DNA of 64,000 nt, taken from assembly GCA_944358385.1 (NCBI GenBank), contig CALVQW010000004.1, positions 1 through 64,000 on the forward strand, in the 5' to 3' direction. Positions 27,274-35,064 of this stretch are shown here, in pieces. Numbering within the stretch: the first letter of the stretch is position 1; the number at the start of each line of letters is the position of its first letter. The translations under genes and the position numbers were made by a program. This stretch comes from an uncultured Clostridia bacterium (GTDB taxonomy: Bacteria > Bacillota > Clostridia > Christensenellales > CAG-917). The notes below the pieces were generated by a model, which was not told the origin of the DNA, searched no databases, and saw nothing but the letters and a program-made list of their open reading frames with translations.

Positions 27274-27339
27274 GGCAGTGTTCAAGCGATGCCGGTCCGG
27301 CATACATCGCATCCATCACATAGGAAAAGGTGAAAGATC

Positions 27340-27574
27340 ATGAACATCACCAAACCCATCGCAACCCAGACACCCCTCCCCGCCGCCGCTCCGCCGCGAA
27401 AAACATACTCTTCCGCGACGCCGCGGTCCTCTATCTCGAATACTCCAAAGCGGCAACATCGGCGGAAACTTTCGTCAAACGCGCGCGTTTCTTCGCATAG
27501 CTACGGCAAACCTCGCCGCTCTTAAAAAACTCGCGCCGAATAAAGATCCTGCCCTGCTTTACTATTCAAACTAG
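27340..27574 (+). pseudogene. Small gene broken by two frameshifts
   Basis: From an ATG at 27340 behind AAAAGGTGAAAG the frame begins MNITKPIATQTPLPAAA. Protein-like sequence then continues in a second frame from about 27396 (KNILFRDAAVLYLEYSKAA, then ETFVKRARFF, stop 27498-27500). It ends in a third frame from about 27494 (IATANLAALKKLAPNKD, then PALLYYSN, stop 27572-27574). Joined, this would be one ~75-residue helical protein. Two compensating-type indels have broken it, or the assembly has errors here. No family is recognised. Confidence 0.55.
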
Positions 27575-27619
27575 ATATTATTGAAATATGAAAGTACAAA
27601 TATTAAAATCCGCACGAGA

Positions 27620-27712
27620 ATGTATAGGCATGATCTCTACATTGCTCTCAAATTCGTCCGGCTTGGCTCGGCGTTCGTTACAAAAACAGCCGATTTCATC
27701 GAACACGGCTAA
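27620..27712 (+). pseudogene. Possible gene remnant (30 codons)
   Basis: The frame MYRHDLYIALKFVRLGSAF..., ending TADFIEHG, looks like protein rather than random sequence but has no ribosome binding site and no recognisable family. The surrounding DNA is AT-richer than the neighbours. It is probably the tail of a decayed gene. Confidence 0.25.
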
Positions 27713-27864
27713 TTCCTAAAACATTGTGGTGTAAAAATACACTTAAATGCACGTGGAGCTTAGCGGCGAGATTTCGAGGGGCTAATAGATGAAGAAGTTT
27801 GCGGAGGTGCGGAAGGACGGGCGCAGGGGCGTCCGTCCTTCGGGAGATCTCCGCGCGCGGGAGG

Positions 27865-28350
27865 TCAGTTGTAGGGAATGATCTTCACGTCCCCTGCCGT
27901 GAACTCCGTCTCGCTGCGCACTATGTCATAGATCTGCGCCGCTTGTTCGGCGGTGAGTTCGGGAGTGCCGACGACGACATTGACGCCGCTGTCGCTCATG
28001 GTGACGATGGCGTCCTCGAATCCCTTGGCTTTGACGAGGGATTCCAGCTGCATCTCGGTCTCCATCCTGTCCACCAGACCGAGTTTCTGCTCTTCCGCGG
28101 CGGTCTTGGCGGCTTCGGAGCTGGTCTCGGAGGTGATGATCGCATCGAGGTAGAGGAACTCGGACTCTCTTGTTGCCTCTCTTTCGCTGCGGTAGGCGGA
28201 GAAGAAGGTCTCCGTCACGACGCCGGCGTCGATGGGTTCGCCCGACGTGAGCTTGTCGTTGAGTGCCCAATTCAGCACGCCTGTGGCGACGAGCAGGGCG
28301 ACCATCACGGACAAAACAATGATCTTTTTGGTTCTGGGTTTGATTTTCAT
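27865..28350 (-). CDS. spoIIIAH: Stage III sporulation protein AH
   Basis: Mother-cell component of the SpoIIIA-SpoIIQ channel that links mother cell and forespore after engulfment; in Bacillus its extracellular domain binds SpoIIQ. The 161-residue protein has one N-terminal transmembrane helix (KIIVLSVMVALLVATGVLNWAL), a charged helical stretch and a C-terminal ring-building domain (GFEDAIVTMSDSGVNVVV, LTAEQAAQIYDIV) related to the secretion-system EscJ/FliF fold. The ATG at 28350 follows GGAGG. It is the last gene of the octet. Confidence 0.9.
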   Translation of the reverse strand: MKIKPRTKKIIVLSVMVALLVATGVLNWALNDKLTSGEPIDAGVVTETFFSAYRSEREATRESEFLYLDAIITSETSSEAAKTAAEEQKLGLVDRMETEMQLESLVKAKGFEDAIVTMSDSGVNVVVGTPELTAEQAAQIYDIVRSETEFTAGDVKIIPYN

Positions 28351-28365
28351 ACTGTCCTCCATAAA

Positions 28366-28785
28366 TCATTTCATTGTGTAGACGTTGACGATCTGTTTGT
28401 CCACGCCCATTGCCGTAGTCACCGCCGAGATGAGGCGGAGCCTGACGGCAATATCCTCCGCGCCTTCGGCGATAACGAGGATGCCGACGATCTCGTCGTG
28501 CTCTCCCCGCGTGATCATGGTCTCCACTCTGCCCACGCCTTCCAACCCTTGGAGCACGGCGGCGAGCCTGGTCTCGTCGGAGTCCATCATAGCCGTCTGC
28601 GAACCGTCCGCACTACCGCGCGCCGCGTTGCCCGTGGCTACGGTTGAATATATGATGAGGGCGATCGCAATTATGAATATCGCGGCGATGAGACGGATGT
28701 TTTTTATGCCTTTCAGCTTTTTAACGACGGAGGAATCTCTGATCTTCCCCCACACATCCGCCTTTCTCTCATCATGCACTTCCAT
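28366..28785 (-). CDS. spoIIIAG: Stage III sporulation protein AG
   Basis: Predicted channel-ring subunit in the mother-cell membrane. The 139-residue protein has a transmembrane helix at about residues 31-50 (LIAAIFIIAIALIIYSTVA) and a C-terminal ring-building-motif domain (LAAVLQGLEGVGRVETMIT, VRLRLISAVTTAMGVDKQIVN). It is shorter than the ~229-residue Bacillus protein, lacking much of the segment between helix and ring domain. The start follows GGGAGACC and overlaps the spoIIIAF end by 14 bases. Confidence 0.88.
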   Translation of the reverse strand: MEVHDERKADVWGKIRDSSVVKKLKGIKNIRLIAAIFIIAIALIIYSTVATGNAARGSADGSQTAMMDSDETRLAAVLQGLEGVGRVETMITRGEHDEIVGILVIAEGAEDIAVRLRLISAVTTAMGVDKQIVNVYTMK

Positions 28786-29269
28786 ACCCGGTCTCCCTTT
28801 CGACGATGACCACGCTCACGCATCCCGCATCCGCGCCCAACGTGCGCACGGCTGTCTCGGTCACCTCCGATATATGTTTATGTCTCTCCTCCTCTGCAAG
28901 AACTGGAAGGCGCAAAGTGATGTTTATTTCGTCAAAATCCGACAATGAACTGCCGTTTATGACAACATCCACCTCGTTTTCGTATCCTTCCGCAGCAAGG
29001 ACTTCGTGCAGTCTCTCCTCGCTCGCCTGCGCGAACATCCCCGCTGCATCCTCCAAAAATCCGTAGTCCGGAGCGATGTCGGAATAGGCGGGCTTCCACT
29101 CCTTCAACGCTCCGAACACCGATGGCAACGGGGACACTATCACGAACACGACAAGCAGGGAGAACGCTCCTTTGACATACTTTGCCGTCTGCCCTTCGGG
29201 GAGCAGGATCTCCAACAATATCCCCAGCGCGATCACGCCCGCTATCGCAGTCATCCATGCGGTCAGCAT
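28772..29269 (-). CDS. spoIIIAF: Stage III sporulation protein AF
   Basis: A 165-residue protein with two N-terminal membrane helices (WMTAIAGVIALGILLEILLP and GAFSLLVVFVIVSPL) and a soluble domain of ring-building type (EVLAAEGYENEVDVVINGSS, TAVRTLGADAGCVSVVIVE). This is the layout of SpoIIIAF. The chosen ATG at 29269 lies just after the spoIIIAE stop. Confidence 0.88.
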   Translation of the reverse strand: MLTAWMTAIAGVIALGILLEILLPEGQTAKYVKGAFSLLVVFVIVSPLPSVFGALKEWKPAYSDIAPDYGFLEDAAGMFAQASEERLHEVLAAEGYENEVDVVINGSSLSDFDEINITLRLPVLAEEERHKHISEVTETAVRTLGADAGCVSVVIVERETGYGSA

Positions 29270-29270
29270 C

Positions 29271-30530
29271 TCACACCCCCGGATTGAAACTACCCATGAC
29301 GAGCATGAGCACCACGAAAAACATGAACCCCACCCCCACCAGCGCGGTGACCAGCAAGCCCGCATTGTCGGCGAGCGAGGACAGGAGTTCGGAGACGCGC
29401 TTGTCCCCTATCGGCTCTGTGACCGCGGCGGCAAGGCGCAGCACTAGTATGTAAGCCGCGATCTGAAGGAGGGGGAACAGCACCACGGCGAGCAGCACCG
29501 CCACGCCCGTCACTCCCACCGCGTTCTTGACGAGGACGAGGGAAGCGGTGATGAGGTCGAAACCGTCCGAAACGTAGCCTCCGAGAATGGGGACGTAGCT
29601 GGACACGGCGAACTTCGCGGCATTGAAACCCAGCCTGTCCGTCACACCGCCCGCTATCCCCTGCGCGGTCAAAAACGCCGCAAACAGCCCGAAAACTATC
29701 CCGACGATCCACCCCGCACCCGACCTGAACAACTTGCCCAGCCTTCCCAGCTTCACGCTCTCTGAGACGTTGCCCACCATGGAAAAGACTATGGCGGCAA
29801 TGAAGGCGGGGATGATGACGGCTTGGAGCAGCTTTATCACCGTGCCCGAAAGCACCGCCATGAAGGGCTGATAGACTGCAACTCCCGCGCCGCCGCCCAC
29901 TGTGGCGAGCAGGGTGAGCAGGACGGGAAAAACCGCGTCCGAAAACCCCGAAAGCGCGTTCACGGTGTCCGTGACGGCGAGAACGATGCGCACCGCGCCC
30001 GCGGCAAGTATGACGACTACGGCGGAATAGCACACAGTATGCACCACCTCTCCCGTGGACGCGTGCTTGAACCCCGACGACAGCCCGGAGAGGACACCTT
30101 TCAAAAGGCATATGGTGACGACGGAGATGATGCCGGGCAGAAAACCCAGAAAGTAGCTCCCCGCCGCAGCCGCGAGTGCGGACATGAACGAGCCGAAGAA
30201 ATCCGACGGCGCGCCGTCCGTGATGCTTTTGAGCGCGGCTTTCAGATCCTCTATGCCGTGGGCCGATCTCTCCTCGTCACCAAGGGATGCGAGAAAGTCC
30301 TCGAAGGCGTCCGTATCCAGGCTGTCCAACACTCCGTCCACACCGTCGCGCAGATCCTTTTCGATGTTTTCCTGCGCTTCCGTCGCGGCATATGCTATCC
30401 CCTCATGCGCGCAAAACAGGACGATGAACAGCAAAAACGCGCAGATAAACACCGCGATAACGAAAATACGCTCCTTGCGCGCGGTTTTAGCGAGACGTTC
30501 GGAAAGGCTTGGGAAAAGCGTCGCCGTCAT
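29271..30530 (-). CDS. spoIIIAE: Stage III sporulation protein AE
   Basis: The polytopic membrane component of the SpoIIIA complex, required for forespore gene expression after engulfment. The 419-residue protein has an N-terminal signal-anchor-like helix, a soluble acidic segment (residues ~50-110) and about seven further membrane helices, with the family-typical GTVIKLLQAVIIPAFIAAIV, the GKLFRSGAGW region and VSSYVPILGGYVSDGFD. The start overlaps the spoIIIAD stop by four bases. Confidence 0.93.
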   Translation of the reverse strand: MTATLFPSLSERLAKTARKERIFVIAVFICAFLLFIVLFCAHEGIAYAATEAQENIEKDLRDGVDGVLDSLDTDAFEDFLASLGDEERSAHGIEDLKAALKSITDGAPSDFFGSFMSALAAAAGSYFLGFLPGIISVVTICLLKGVLSGLSSGFKHASTGEVVHTVCYSAVVVILAAGAVRIVLAVTDTVNALSGFSDAVFPVLLTLLATVGGGAGVAVYQPFMAVLSGTVIKLLQAVIIPAFIAAIVFSMVGNVSESVKLGRLGKLFRSGAGWIVGIVFGLFAAFLTAQGIAGGVTDRLGFNAAKFAVSSYVPILGGYVSDGFDLITASLVLVKNAVGVTGVAVLLAVVLFPLLQIAAYILVLRLAAAVTEPIGDKRVSELLSSLADNAGLLVTALVGVGFMFFVVLMLVMGSFNPGV

Positions 30531-30919
30531 ACCAGCTCCATCAGTCCGCCCACCACGTCCACCAGCGCGGTCACGACGGAAACGCTCATGAGAAAGATGA
30601 CGATCTTGCCTCCGAATTGCAGCTTCTGAGCCACGGATGCACAGCCCGCGTCTGTTGCGACGGACGCGCTGTATTCCGTGAGATAGCCTATGCCTATGAT
30701 CTTCAACACCGCCGAAAACACCCTGTCGTCGATGCCGCTCTTTTGAACCAGCTTGTCAAAGGCGAGGATGGCGGTTTGCAGCGAGCTTATCATCGTGATC
30801 ACCATGACTATCCCCGTCCCGATGACCGCGAATGCCGCGAACTCCGGCTTGGCGGTGCGCAGCACGCTCACCGCCACCACGCCTATCAGGGCTATGCCTA
30901 TCAGTTTGACGAGTATCAT
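30527..30919 (-). CDS. spoIIIAD: Stage III sporulation protein AD
   Basis: A 130-residue membrane protein with about four helices and the SpoIIIAC/AD pattern (LRTAKPEFAAFAVIGTGIVM, GIGYLTEYSASVATDAGCAS, ALVDVVGGLMELV). It overlaps its neighbours on both sides by four bases. Confidence 0.92.
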   Translation of the reverse strand: MILVKLIGIALIGVVAVSVLRTAKPEFAAFAVIGTGIVMVITMISSLQTAILAFDKLVQKSGIDDRVFSAVLKIIGIGYLTEYSASVATDAGCASVAQKLQFGGKIVIFLMSVSVVTALVDVVGGLMELV

Positions 30920-31113
30920 GAGAGGGAGAGTATGTTTTTCACTGTGTCGAACAGTCCGCCCACCATGTCCATGACCAGCACGATGACGACGATAAGCCCC
31001 GCGAGCGTGGCGAAGGTCGCCATATCGTCGCGGTCGCTGCGCTTCAATATGATGCAGACGATGGCGGTCAACAGCCCCACGCCAGCGATCTTGAGAATGA
31101 TGTCCGCTCCCAT
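30916..31113 (-). CDS. spoIIIAC: Stage III sporulation protein AC
   Basis: A 65-residue protein with two membrane helices (IILKIAGVGLLTAIVCIILK and FATLAGLIVVIVLVMDMVG), the normal SpoIIIAC size and pattern. The ATG at 31113 follows GGGAGGTG. An in-frame upstream extension exists but is arginine-rich shadow sequence within spoIIIAB. Confidence 0.92.
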   Translation of the reverse strand: MGADIILKIAGVGLLTAIVCIILKRSDRDDMATFATLAGLIVVIVLVMDMVGGLFDTVKNILSLS

Positions 31114-31132
31114 TTCACCTCCCTCGGCGGCT

Positions 31133-31645
31133 CTACGCCAGCACGACGATGAGCGCGATGCCCAACAGCACCGCCAGCTTGAAGTACATCCCGCCCAAAC
31201 GCTTGGTCTCCTCCGCGCACTTGGCGCGTTTGCCCCCGAAAGTCTCCTTCCAATGCGCCGCGGCGTCCAGCTGATCGGCAAGTGAAGTTTTGCCCAACGC
31301 GGAGAGAAACTCCTTCATCTCCTTCTTCTCCTCCGCTTTGAGTTTTAGGGCGTCCGCCGCCGACGATGCGGCTTTCCCCCTCTCCCCCGCAAGAGACAAA
31401 GAGGCGGCAAAACGTCCCAACATCTCCGCAAACGCCCCCTTTTTCCCTTCCGCGAACCCCGCGATGATGACGGGAAGGGGCGTCTTTGCGAAACCCAGCT
31501 CGGAGACCAGCCGCGCGGCAAAAGCTTCCGCATCCGCATAGAATTTCTCACGTTCGGCGTAATGGCGTCTCACCAGCACGCCGCCGTAGCAGCACACGAG
31601 CGCGAGCAAACCTCCCGCGATAAGCCGCAGGATGTCCGCCGTCAC
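31133..31645 (-). CDS. spoIIIAB: Stage III sporulation protein AB
   Basis: A 170-residue protein with a membrane helix at each end (LIAGGLLALVCCYGGVLV and MYFKLAVLLGIALIVVLA) enclosing a cytoplasmic helical domain, related to type II secretion GspF-like proteins. The GTG start at 31645 overlaps the spoIIIAA stop as GTGA and is preceded by GGAGAGG. Confidence 0.9.
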   Translation of the reverse strand: MTADILRLIAGGLLALVCCYGGVLVRRHYAEREKFYADAEAFAARLVSELGFAKTPLPVIIAGFAEGKKGAFAEMLGRFAASLSLAGERGKAASSAADALKLKAEEKKEMKEFLSALGKTSLADQLDAAAHWKETFGGKRAKCAEETKRLGGMYFKLAVLLGIALIVVLA

Positions 31646-32523
31646 GGGAGCCTCTCCGCAAGTTCGCGCGCGGTGACCACCTCTTTCAGCGTCCCCGCGC
31701 GGGGGTGTGGCGAGAGCAATACGCAGACTTCCGCCACTTCCGCGAGCCGCCCGAAAGCCGGGGCGCGGAGCGCGCCTTCTATGCTCTCCCCGTGTAAGGA
31801 TGCAAACACTTTCACTCCGCACCTTGCCGCATCGTACACCGCATCCGCCTCCTCCCTGCGGAACAGCTCGTCCGTGACGATGACCTCCGGGTTCATCGCG
31901 CGCACCGTGTTCTCATAGGCATCGAGTTTGCTCACGCCGCTCACCACATCGCAGTCGCCGAGGTCCAGCGTGGGGACGCCGTTCTCGGCGGCTGCCAGCT
32001 CCCACCTCTCGTCGATGACAAGGGTGTTGTGGCTCATGGAGGACAGGCGCGCAAGCTCGCGCAGAAAGGTGGTCTTGCCCCCGTACGGCGGGGAAATGAC
32101 GAGGGTGTTCTTCACTCCCCCGCCGAACACCGCCTCCTTCACACCGTCCGCCGCCCCCTTCACCTCGTGCGGGATGCGCAGGGTGAGAAAGGCTATGTGC
32201 TTCATGGTGAGCAGTCTGCCGCTCTCCGCCACCCCCTCTCCCGCCACGCCTATGCGTATGCCCCTGCGGGACACGTAGCCCTTGACGAGCTGATCGTTGA
32301 CGGCGTAGACGGAGAAATCGGACGCCACCGCAAGCACCCGCTCGATGTCCTCGCGGCGGACGACGAAAGGCGCACCGGAAGGCAACCGCGCCGCCCTGCG
32401 CGCCCCTGCGGTGAGCACGACGAGGGGACGCCCCACACGCAGCCTCAGCTCCGTCACCGCGCCCTCCTCCGCGACAGCCGCCACCGCCGCCGCCATAACA
32501 CCCGTCACCAATCCCTGAAACAT
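31642..32523 (-). CDS. spoIIIAA: Stage III sporulation protein AA (ATPase)
   Basis: Cytoplasmic ATPase of the SpoIIIA complex, related to type II/IV secretion ATPases. The 293-residue protein has a Walker A motif (SPPYGGKTTFL), a Walker B-like stretch (NTLVIDERWELA), PEVIVTDELF and FASLHGESIE. It is the first gene of the octet. Neither the ATG at 32523 nor the one at 32568 has a convincing ribosome binding site. A CATATCTT box lies six bases before the 32523 ATG and resembles a sigma-E -10, but no -35 match is seen. Confidence 0.9.
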   Translation of the reverse strand: MFQGLVTGVMAAAVAAVAEEGAVTELRLRVGRPLVVLTAGARRAARLPSGAPFVVRREDIERVLAVASDFSVYAVNDQLVKGYVSRRGIRIGVAGEGVAESGRLLTMKHIAFLTLRIPHEVKGAADGVKEAVFGGGVKNTLVISPPYGGKTTFLRELARLSSMSHNTLVIDERWELAAAENGVPTLDLGDCDVVSGVSKLDAYENTVRAMNPEVIVTDELFRREEADAVYDAARCGVKVFASLHGESIEGALRAPAFGRLAEVAEVCVLLSPHPRAGTLKEVVTARELAERLP

Positions 32524-32600
32524 ACTAAAAGATATGACCGCCCCGCCCCCGCAACACCACACCCGCATCTTTCGACACCAAAAGAAAAATTGAAACGTAA

Positions 32601-32638
32601 AAAAAGAAAAATCAAAAGGCGGAAATAAATTCCGCCTT
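32601..32638 (-). terminator. Terminator of the 44-residue protein gene
   Basis: Minus-strand stem AAGGCGGAA-TTTAT-TTCCGCCTT (32616-32638) followed by TTGATTTTTCTTTTT. Confidence 0.88.
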
Positions 32639-32671
32639 CACATGTCGTTGTCGCCCGATACTGCTTTTTTC

Positions 32672-32806
32672 TCAACAAATTTCAATTTGCCGTTCAACGC
32701 CGTTTGAAAACCTGACTCTAATGAACGACTCGCCTGCAAACAACGTGCAAACCGTTTCATCGAGCAACAATATTTTGAGATACAATGTCAGTTCCTCAAC
32801 ACTCAT
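32672..32806 (-). CDS. 44-residue protein divergent from a tandem-HTH regulator
   Basis: An unrecognised small protein (MSVEELTLYLKILLLDETVC..., ending RFSNGVERQIEIC). The start is strongly supported by AAGGAGGTG four bases before the ATG and by a TTGACT-18-TATGAT promoter. A good terminator follows about 35 bases after the stop. It is acidic with an amphipathic N-terminal helix. Its promoter spacer contains one of two direct repeats shared with the divergent regulator, so the two are probably controlled together. It could be a regulator's partner, a toxin or an anti-repressor; none is shown. Confidence 0.65.
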   Translation of the reverse strand: MSVEELTLYLKILLLDETVCTLFAGESFIRVRFSNGVERQIEIC

Positions 32807-32833
32807 ATAACACCTCCTTATTTTTATGCATCA

Positions 32834-32863
32834 ATCATATACTGTCCCGAAACGTAAAGTCAA
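32834..32863 (-). promoter_or_regulatory. Promoter of the 44-residue protein
   Basis: Minus strand TTGACT (32858-32863), 18-base spacer, TATGAT (32834-32839). The spacer contains operator-like repeat 1. Confidence 0.65.
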
Positions 32864-32882
32864 GATTAACACTGTCCCGAAA
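32841..32882. promoter_or_regulatory. Paired operator-like direct repeats
   Basis: Two copies of the 12-mer ACTGTCCCGAAA begin at 32841 and 32871, exactly 30 bases (about three helical turns) apart, between the divergent genes. One overlaps the minus-strand promoter and the other the probable plus-strand promoter region. They are likely binding sites of the adjacent tandem-HTH protein. Confidence 0.6.
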
Positions 32883-32914
32883 TGCAATAATTTTCATAAA
32901 AGGAGCTGTGTTTT

Positions 32915-33358
32915 ATGGACTTTTTGTCAAATTTTGTCGATTGTTTGAACGATCATCTTGCGACAAACGGAATAAGCGCATCGGCTTTTTGCAAAACGGC
33001 AGGTATTTCCGTTTCAGGACTGCTTGCGGTGCTTGCCGGAAAGACCGAGCCTTCTCTTGCAACAGTCATAAAATGTGCCGACGCAATGCACTGCTCGGCT
33101 GACTATCTGCTGGGACTTGCCGACTCTCCCGAATATACGCCGACATCCGCCGCCGCCTCTTTTCCCGAAAGGCTGTTTGCTCTGCTCCGCACTCGCGGCG
33201 TCACACAATATCGCCTTGCGGCGGACTGCGGACTCGAACAGTCCGCGATCTCTAAATGGAAGCGCGGCAAACTTCCAAAACCCGAAACGCTCATTCTCCT
33301 GTCTGAATATCTCCGCTGCTCCGCCGACTGGCTCCTCGGCAGAAGCGATTTGACGTAA
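32915..33358 (+). CDS. Tandem XRE-family HTH regulator
   Basis: A 147-residue protein made of two Cro/C1-type helix-turn-helix domains. The first covers ~1-67 (ISASAFCKTAGISVSGLLAV, CSADYLLGLAD). The second covers ~85-147 (VTQYRLAADCGLEQSAISKW, CSADWLLGRSDLT). The repeated CSADxLLG ending shows internal duplication. Two DNA-binding domains in one chain fit the pair of direct repeats 30 bases apart upstream. The ATG follows AAAGGAG. It probably represses itself and the divergent small gene. Confidence 0.85.
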   Translation: MDFLSNFVDCLNDHLATNGISASAFCKTAGISVSGLLAVLAGKTEPSLATVIKCADAMHCSADYLLGLADSPEYTPTSAAASFPERLFALLRTRGVTQYRLAADCGLEQSAISKWKRGKLPKPETLILLSEYLRCSADWLLGRSDLT

Positions 33359-33450
33359 GAATTTCACTATAATTCCGCAAGATGATCAGAATAGATAAAA
33401 TCGGATTACTCGCCTTCCCGATGCACTCAAAATAAGCGCATATTATCTGC

Positions 33451-33490
33451 GCGCGATATTCGGATGAAGAACAAGGAAAAGTCCTTTCCA
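33451..33490 (+). repeat. Left-half copy of the hairpin repeat
   Basis: GCGCGATATTCGGATGAAGA... matches the left flank of the complete elements at 33526, 33659 and 49157, but no complementary right half follows. Confidence 0.6.
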
Positions 33491-33525
33491 TTTCCGCAAA
33501 AAGGTGCGTCAGTCACACGCACGAA

Positions 33526-33654
33526 GTCTGAGGGCAATATTTAGATGAGGTGCAAGGAAAAGGCATCCTTTTCAAGGGGCGCGTACTAAATCGTACGTAG
33601 CCCGCAGAAAAGGATGCCTTTGACACAGCAATTCGCCGAATAGTGCCGTCAGAC
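33526..33654. repeat. Large hairpin repeat, copy A
   Basis: A 129-base nested inverted repeat: outer arms GTCTGA / TCAGAC with GGCAATATT / AATAGTGCC next to them, and inner 13-base-pair arms AGGCATCCTTTTC (33561-33573) / GAAAAGGATGCCT (33607-33619). The 33-base loop contains GCGTAC-N6-GTACGT (33581-33598). Confidence 0.85.
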
Positions 33655-33658
33655 TTGT

Positions 33659-33782
33659 TTAAGCGCGATATTTGGATGCAGAACGCGAAAGCGCCCTTGT
33701 CGGGAGGCGGAGCGTACAGAGACGTACGTGAGCATCCACGACAAGGGCGCTGACAAAGTTCTGCGCCCAATAGCGCGCTTAA
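33659..33782. repeat. Large hairpin repeat, copy B, ending in the efp stop codon
   Basis: A 124-base element: outer arms TTAAGCGCGATATT / AATAGCGCGCTTAA, second helix GCAGAAC / GTTCTGC, and inner 13-base-pair arms AGCGCCCTTGTCG (33690-33702) / CGACAAGGGCGCT (33739-33751). The loop has GCGTAC-N6-GTACGT (33712-33729). The right outer arm includes the TAA stop codon of efp (33779-33781, minus strand). Confidence 0.87.
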
Positions 33783-34342
33783 ACGCGGGACATGTATTCG
33801 CCGGTGCGGGTATCAATGCGTATCGTGTCGCCTTCGTTCACAAACATCGGGACTTGCAGGGAGTAGCCGGTCTCCAAAGTCGCGGGCTTGGTGGCGTTGG
33901 TGGCGGTGTTGCCGACAACGGCAGGCTCGCAGACGGTGATCTTAAGCTCGACGAAGTTGGGCGGTTCGACGGAGAAGGGTGCGCCCTGGAAGAACTTCAT
34001 GGTGACGTTCATATTCTCTTTGACGAAGTTGAGCGCGTCCTCGACCTGGCTGTGATTGAGGGGGATCTGCTCATAGGTATCTACGTCCATGAAGTAGTAG
34101 AACTCGCCGTCGTTGTAGAGATATTCCATCGTCTTGGTCTCGATGTGGGCGAGGTCGAATTTTTCGGTGGGGTTGAAGGTCTTTTCGAGAACGCTGCCGG
34201 TGACGACGTTCTTCATCTTGGTGCGGACAAAAGCCGCGCCCTTGCCGGGCTTGACGTGCTGGAAATCCACCACGGTCATGATGTTGTTCTCGTAGAGGAA
34301 CGTGACTCCCTTGCGGAGGTCGCCTGCCATGATTTGTGCCAT
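33779..34342 (-). CDS. efp: Translation elongation factor P
   Basis: Relieves ribosomes stalled at polyproline. The 187-residue protein has three beta-barrel domains: the KOW-like N-terminal domain with loop [10 protein letters not shown] (K34 at the modified tip position), the central OB domain and the C-terminal OB domain ([32 protein letters not shown]). No modification gene is in the window. The ATG at 34342 follows AGGAG. It is downstream of an M24 peptidase, as in Bacillus, and its stop codon is part of a large hairpin repeat. Confidence 0.97.
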   Translation of the reverse strand: MAQIMAGDLRKGVTFLYENNIMTVVDFQHVKPGKGAAFVRTKMKNVVTGSVLEKTFNPTEKFDLAHIETKTMEYLYNDGEFYYFMDVDTYEQIPLNHSQVEDALNFVKENMNVTMKFFQGAPFSVEPPNFVELKITVCEPAVVGNTATNATKPATLETGYSLQVPMFVNEGDTIRIDTRTGEYMSRV

Positions 34343-34368
34343 AAAATTTATCTCCTGTCCTTGATTTC

Positions 34369-35064
34369 TTATCGGAGCGTGAGAAGCTCCGTATTGTGTC
34401 TGCTGAAAGGTCTGCCCTCTCCGACGAGCACCATATCCTCTATGCGCACTCCCATGCGCCCGGGGATATATATGCCCGGCTCGACGGTGACCACCTGTCC
34501 CGCAAGCAAAGTCTCCTCGCTCTTGGGGTTCAAAGTCGGCGGCTCGTGGATCTCGCGTCCGACGCCGTGTCCGGTGCCGTGGATGTAACACTCTCCGTAG
34601 CCCGCCGCCGCGATGTAGTCACGCGTGACGGCATCCGCCGCCCGGCACCCGACTCCCGCACGGACCGCCGCGACTCCGAGCCGCTGCGCCTCGTACACGA
34701 TGTCGTAGATGCGCCGCTGCTCCTCGTCGATGTCGCCGAAAGCGAAAGTGCGGGTGAAATCCGAACAAAAGCCTTCGACCACCGCGCCCATATCGATGGT
34801 GACCAGCATCCCGCGCTCCAGACGCTTGTCCGTGGGGACGTGGTGCGGCTCCGCACCGCTCTCGCCGAACGCCACTATGGTGTCGAAGGAGACTCCCTCC
34901 GCGCCTAGGGCGACCGTCTTTGAGAGGATCTCGCGGGCGAGTTCGTCCTCCGTCACACCCTCGCACACGCATGCGAGGATGTGATCGTAGACATCGTCTG
35001 TGACCGCCGCCGCGCGGCGCATGAGCGCGAGCTGCTGCGCGCTCTTCACATGATCATTTTGCAT
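34369..35064 (-). CDS. M24-family metallopeptidase, catalytic domain only (Xaa-Pro peptidase type)
   Basis: Pita-bread-fold peptidase with all five metal ligands: D91, D102, H166 (HGTGHG), E195 and E209. The sequence is of the Xaa-Pro peptidase (PepP/PepQ) type, but at 231 residues it lacks the N-terminal creatinase domain that most of these ~350-residue enzymes carry; that domain normally shapes oligomers and specificity. The position beside efp matches papA/yqhT in Bacillus. Its ATG overlaps the rny stop by 11 bases, so it is coupled to rny rather than separately initiated. Confidence 0.85.
   Translation of the reverse strand: MQNDHVKSAQQLALMRRAAAVTDDVYDHILACVCEGVTEDELAREILSKTVALGAEGVSFDTIVAFGESGAEPHHVPTDKRLERGMLVTIDMGAVVEGFCSDFTRTFAFGDIDEEQRRIYDIVYEAQRLGVAAVRAGVGCRAADAVTRDYIAAAGYGECYIHGTGHGVGREIHEPPTLNPKSEETLLAGQVVTVEPGIYIPGRMGVRIEDMVLVGEGRPFSRHNTELLTLR

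Larger units (their letters stand above)
27230..27864. other. Degraded intergenic region before spoIIIAH
   Basis: About 630 bases without an intact gene. It holds a promoter, an operator-like palindrome, the two remnants listed above and, at 27810-27845, a GC-rich hairpin (GAAGGACGG...CCGTCCTTC on the minus strand) that may end the spoIIIA transcript although no T-run follows. I see nothing else in it. Confidence 0.5.

Noticed and set aside
32523-32568. Sigma-E promoter of spoIIIAA (CATATCTT before the ATG)
   Set aside because: Only the -10 half is partly matched and no -35 ATA-type element lies at the right distance, so it is not listed as a feature.
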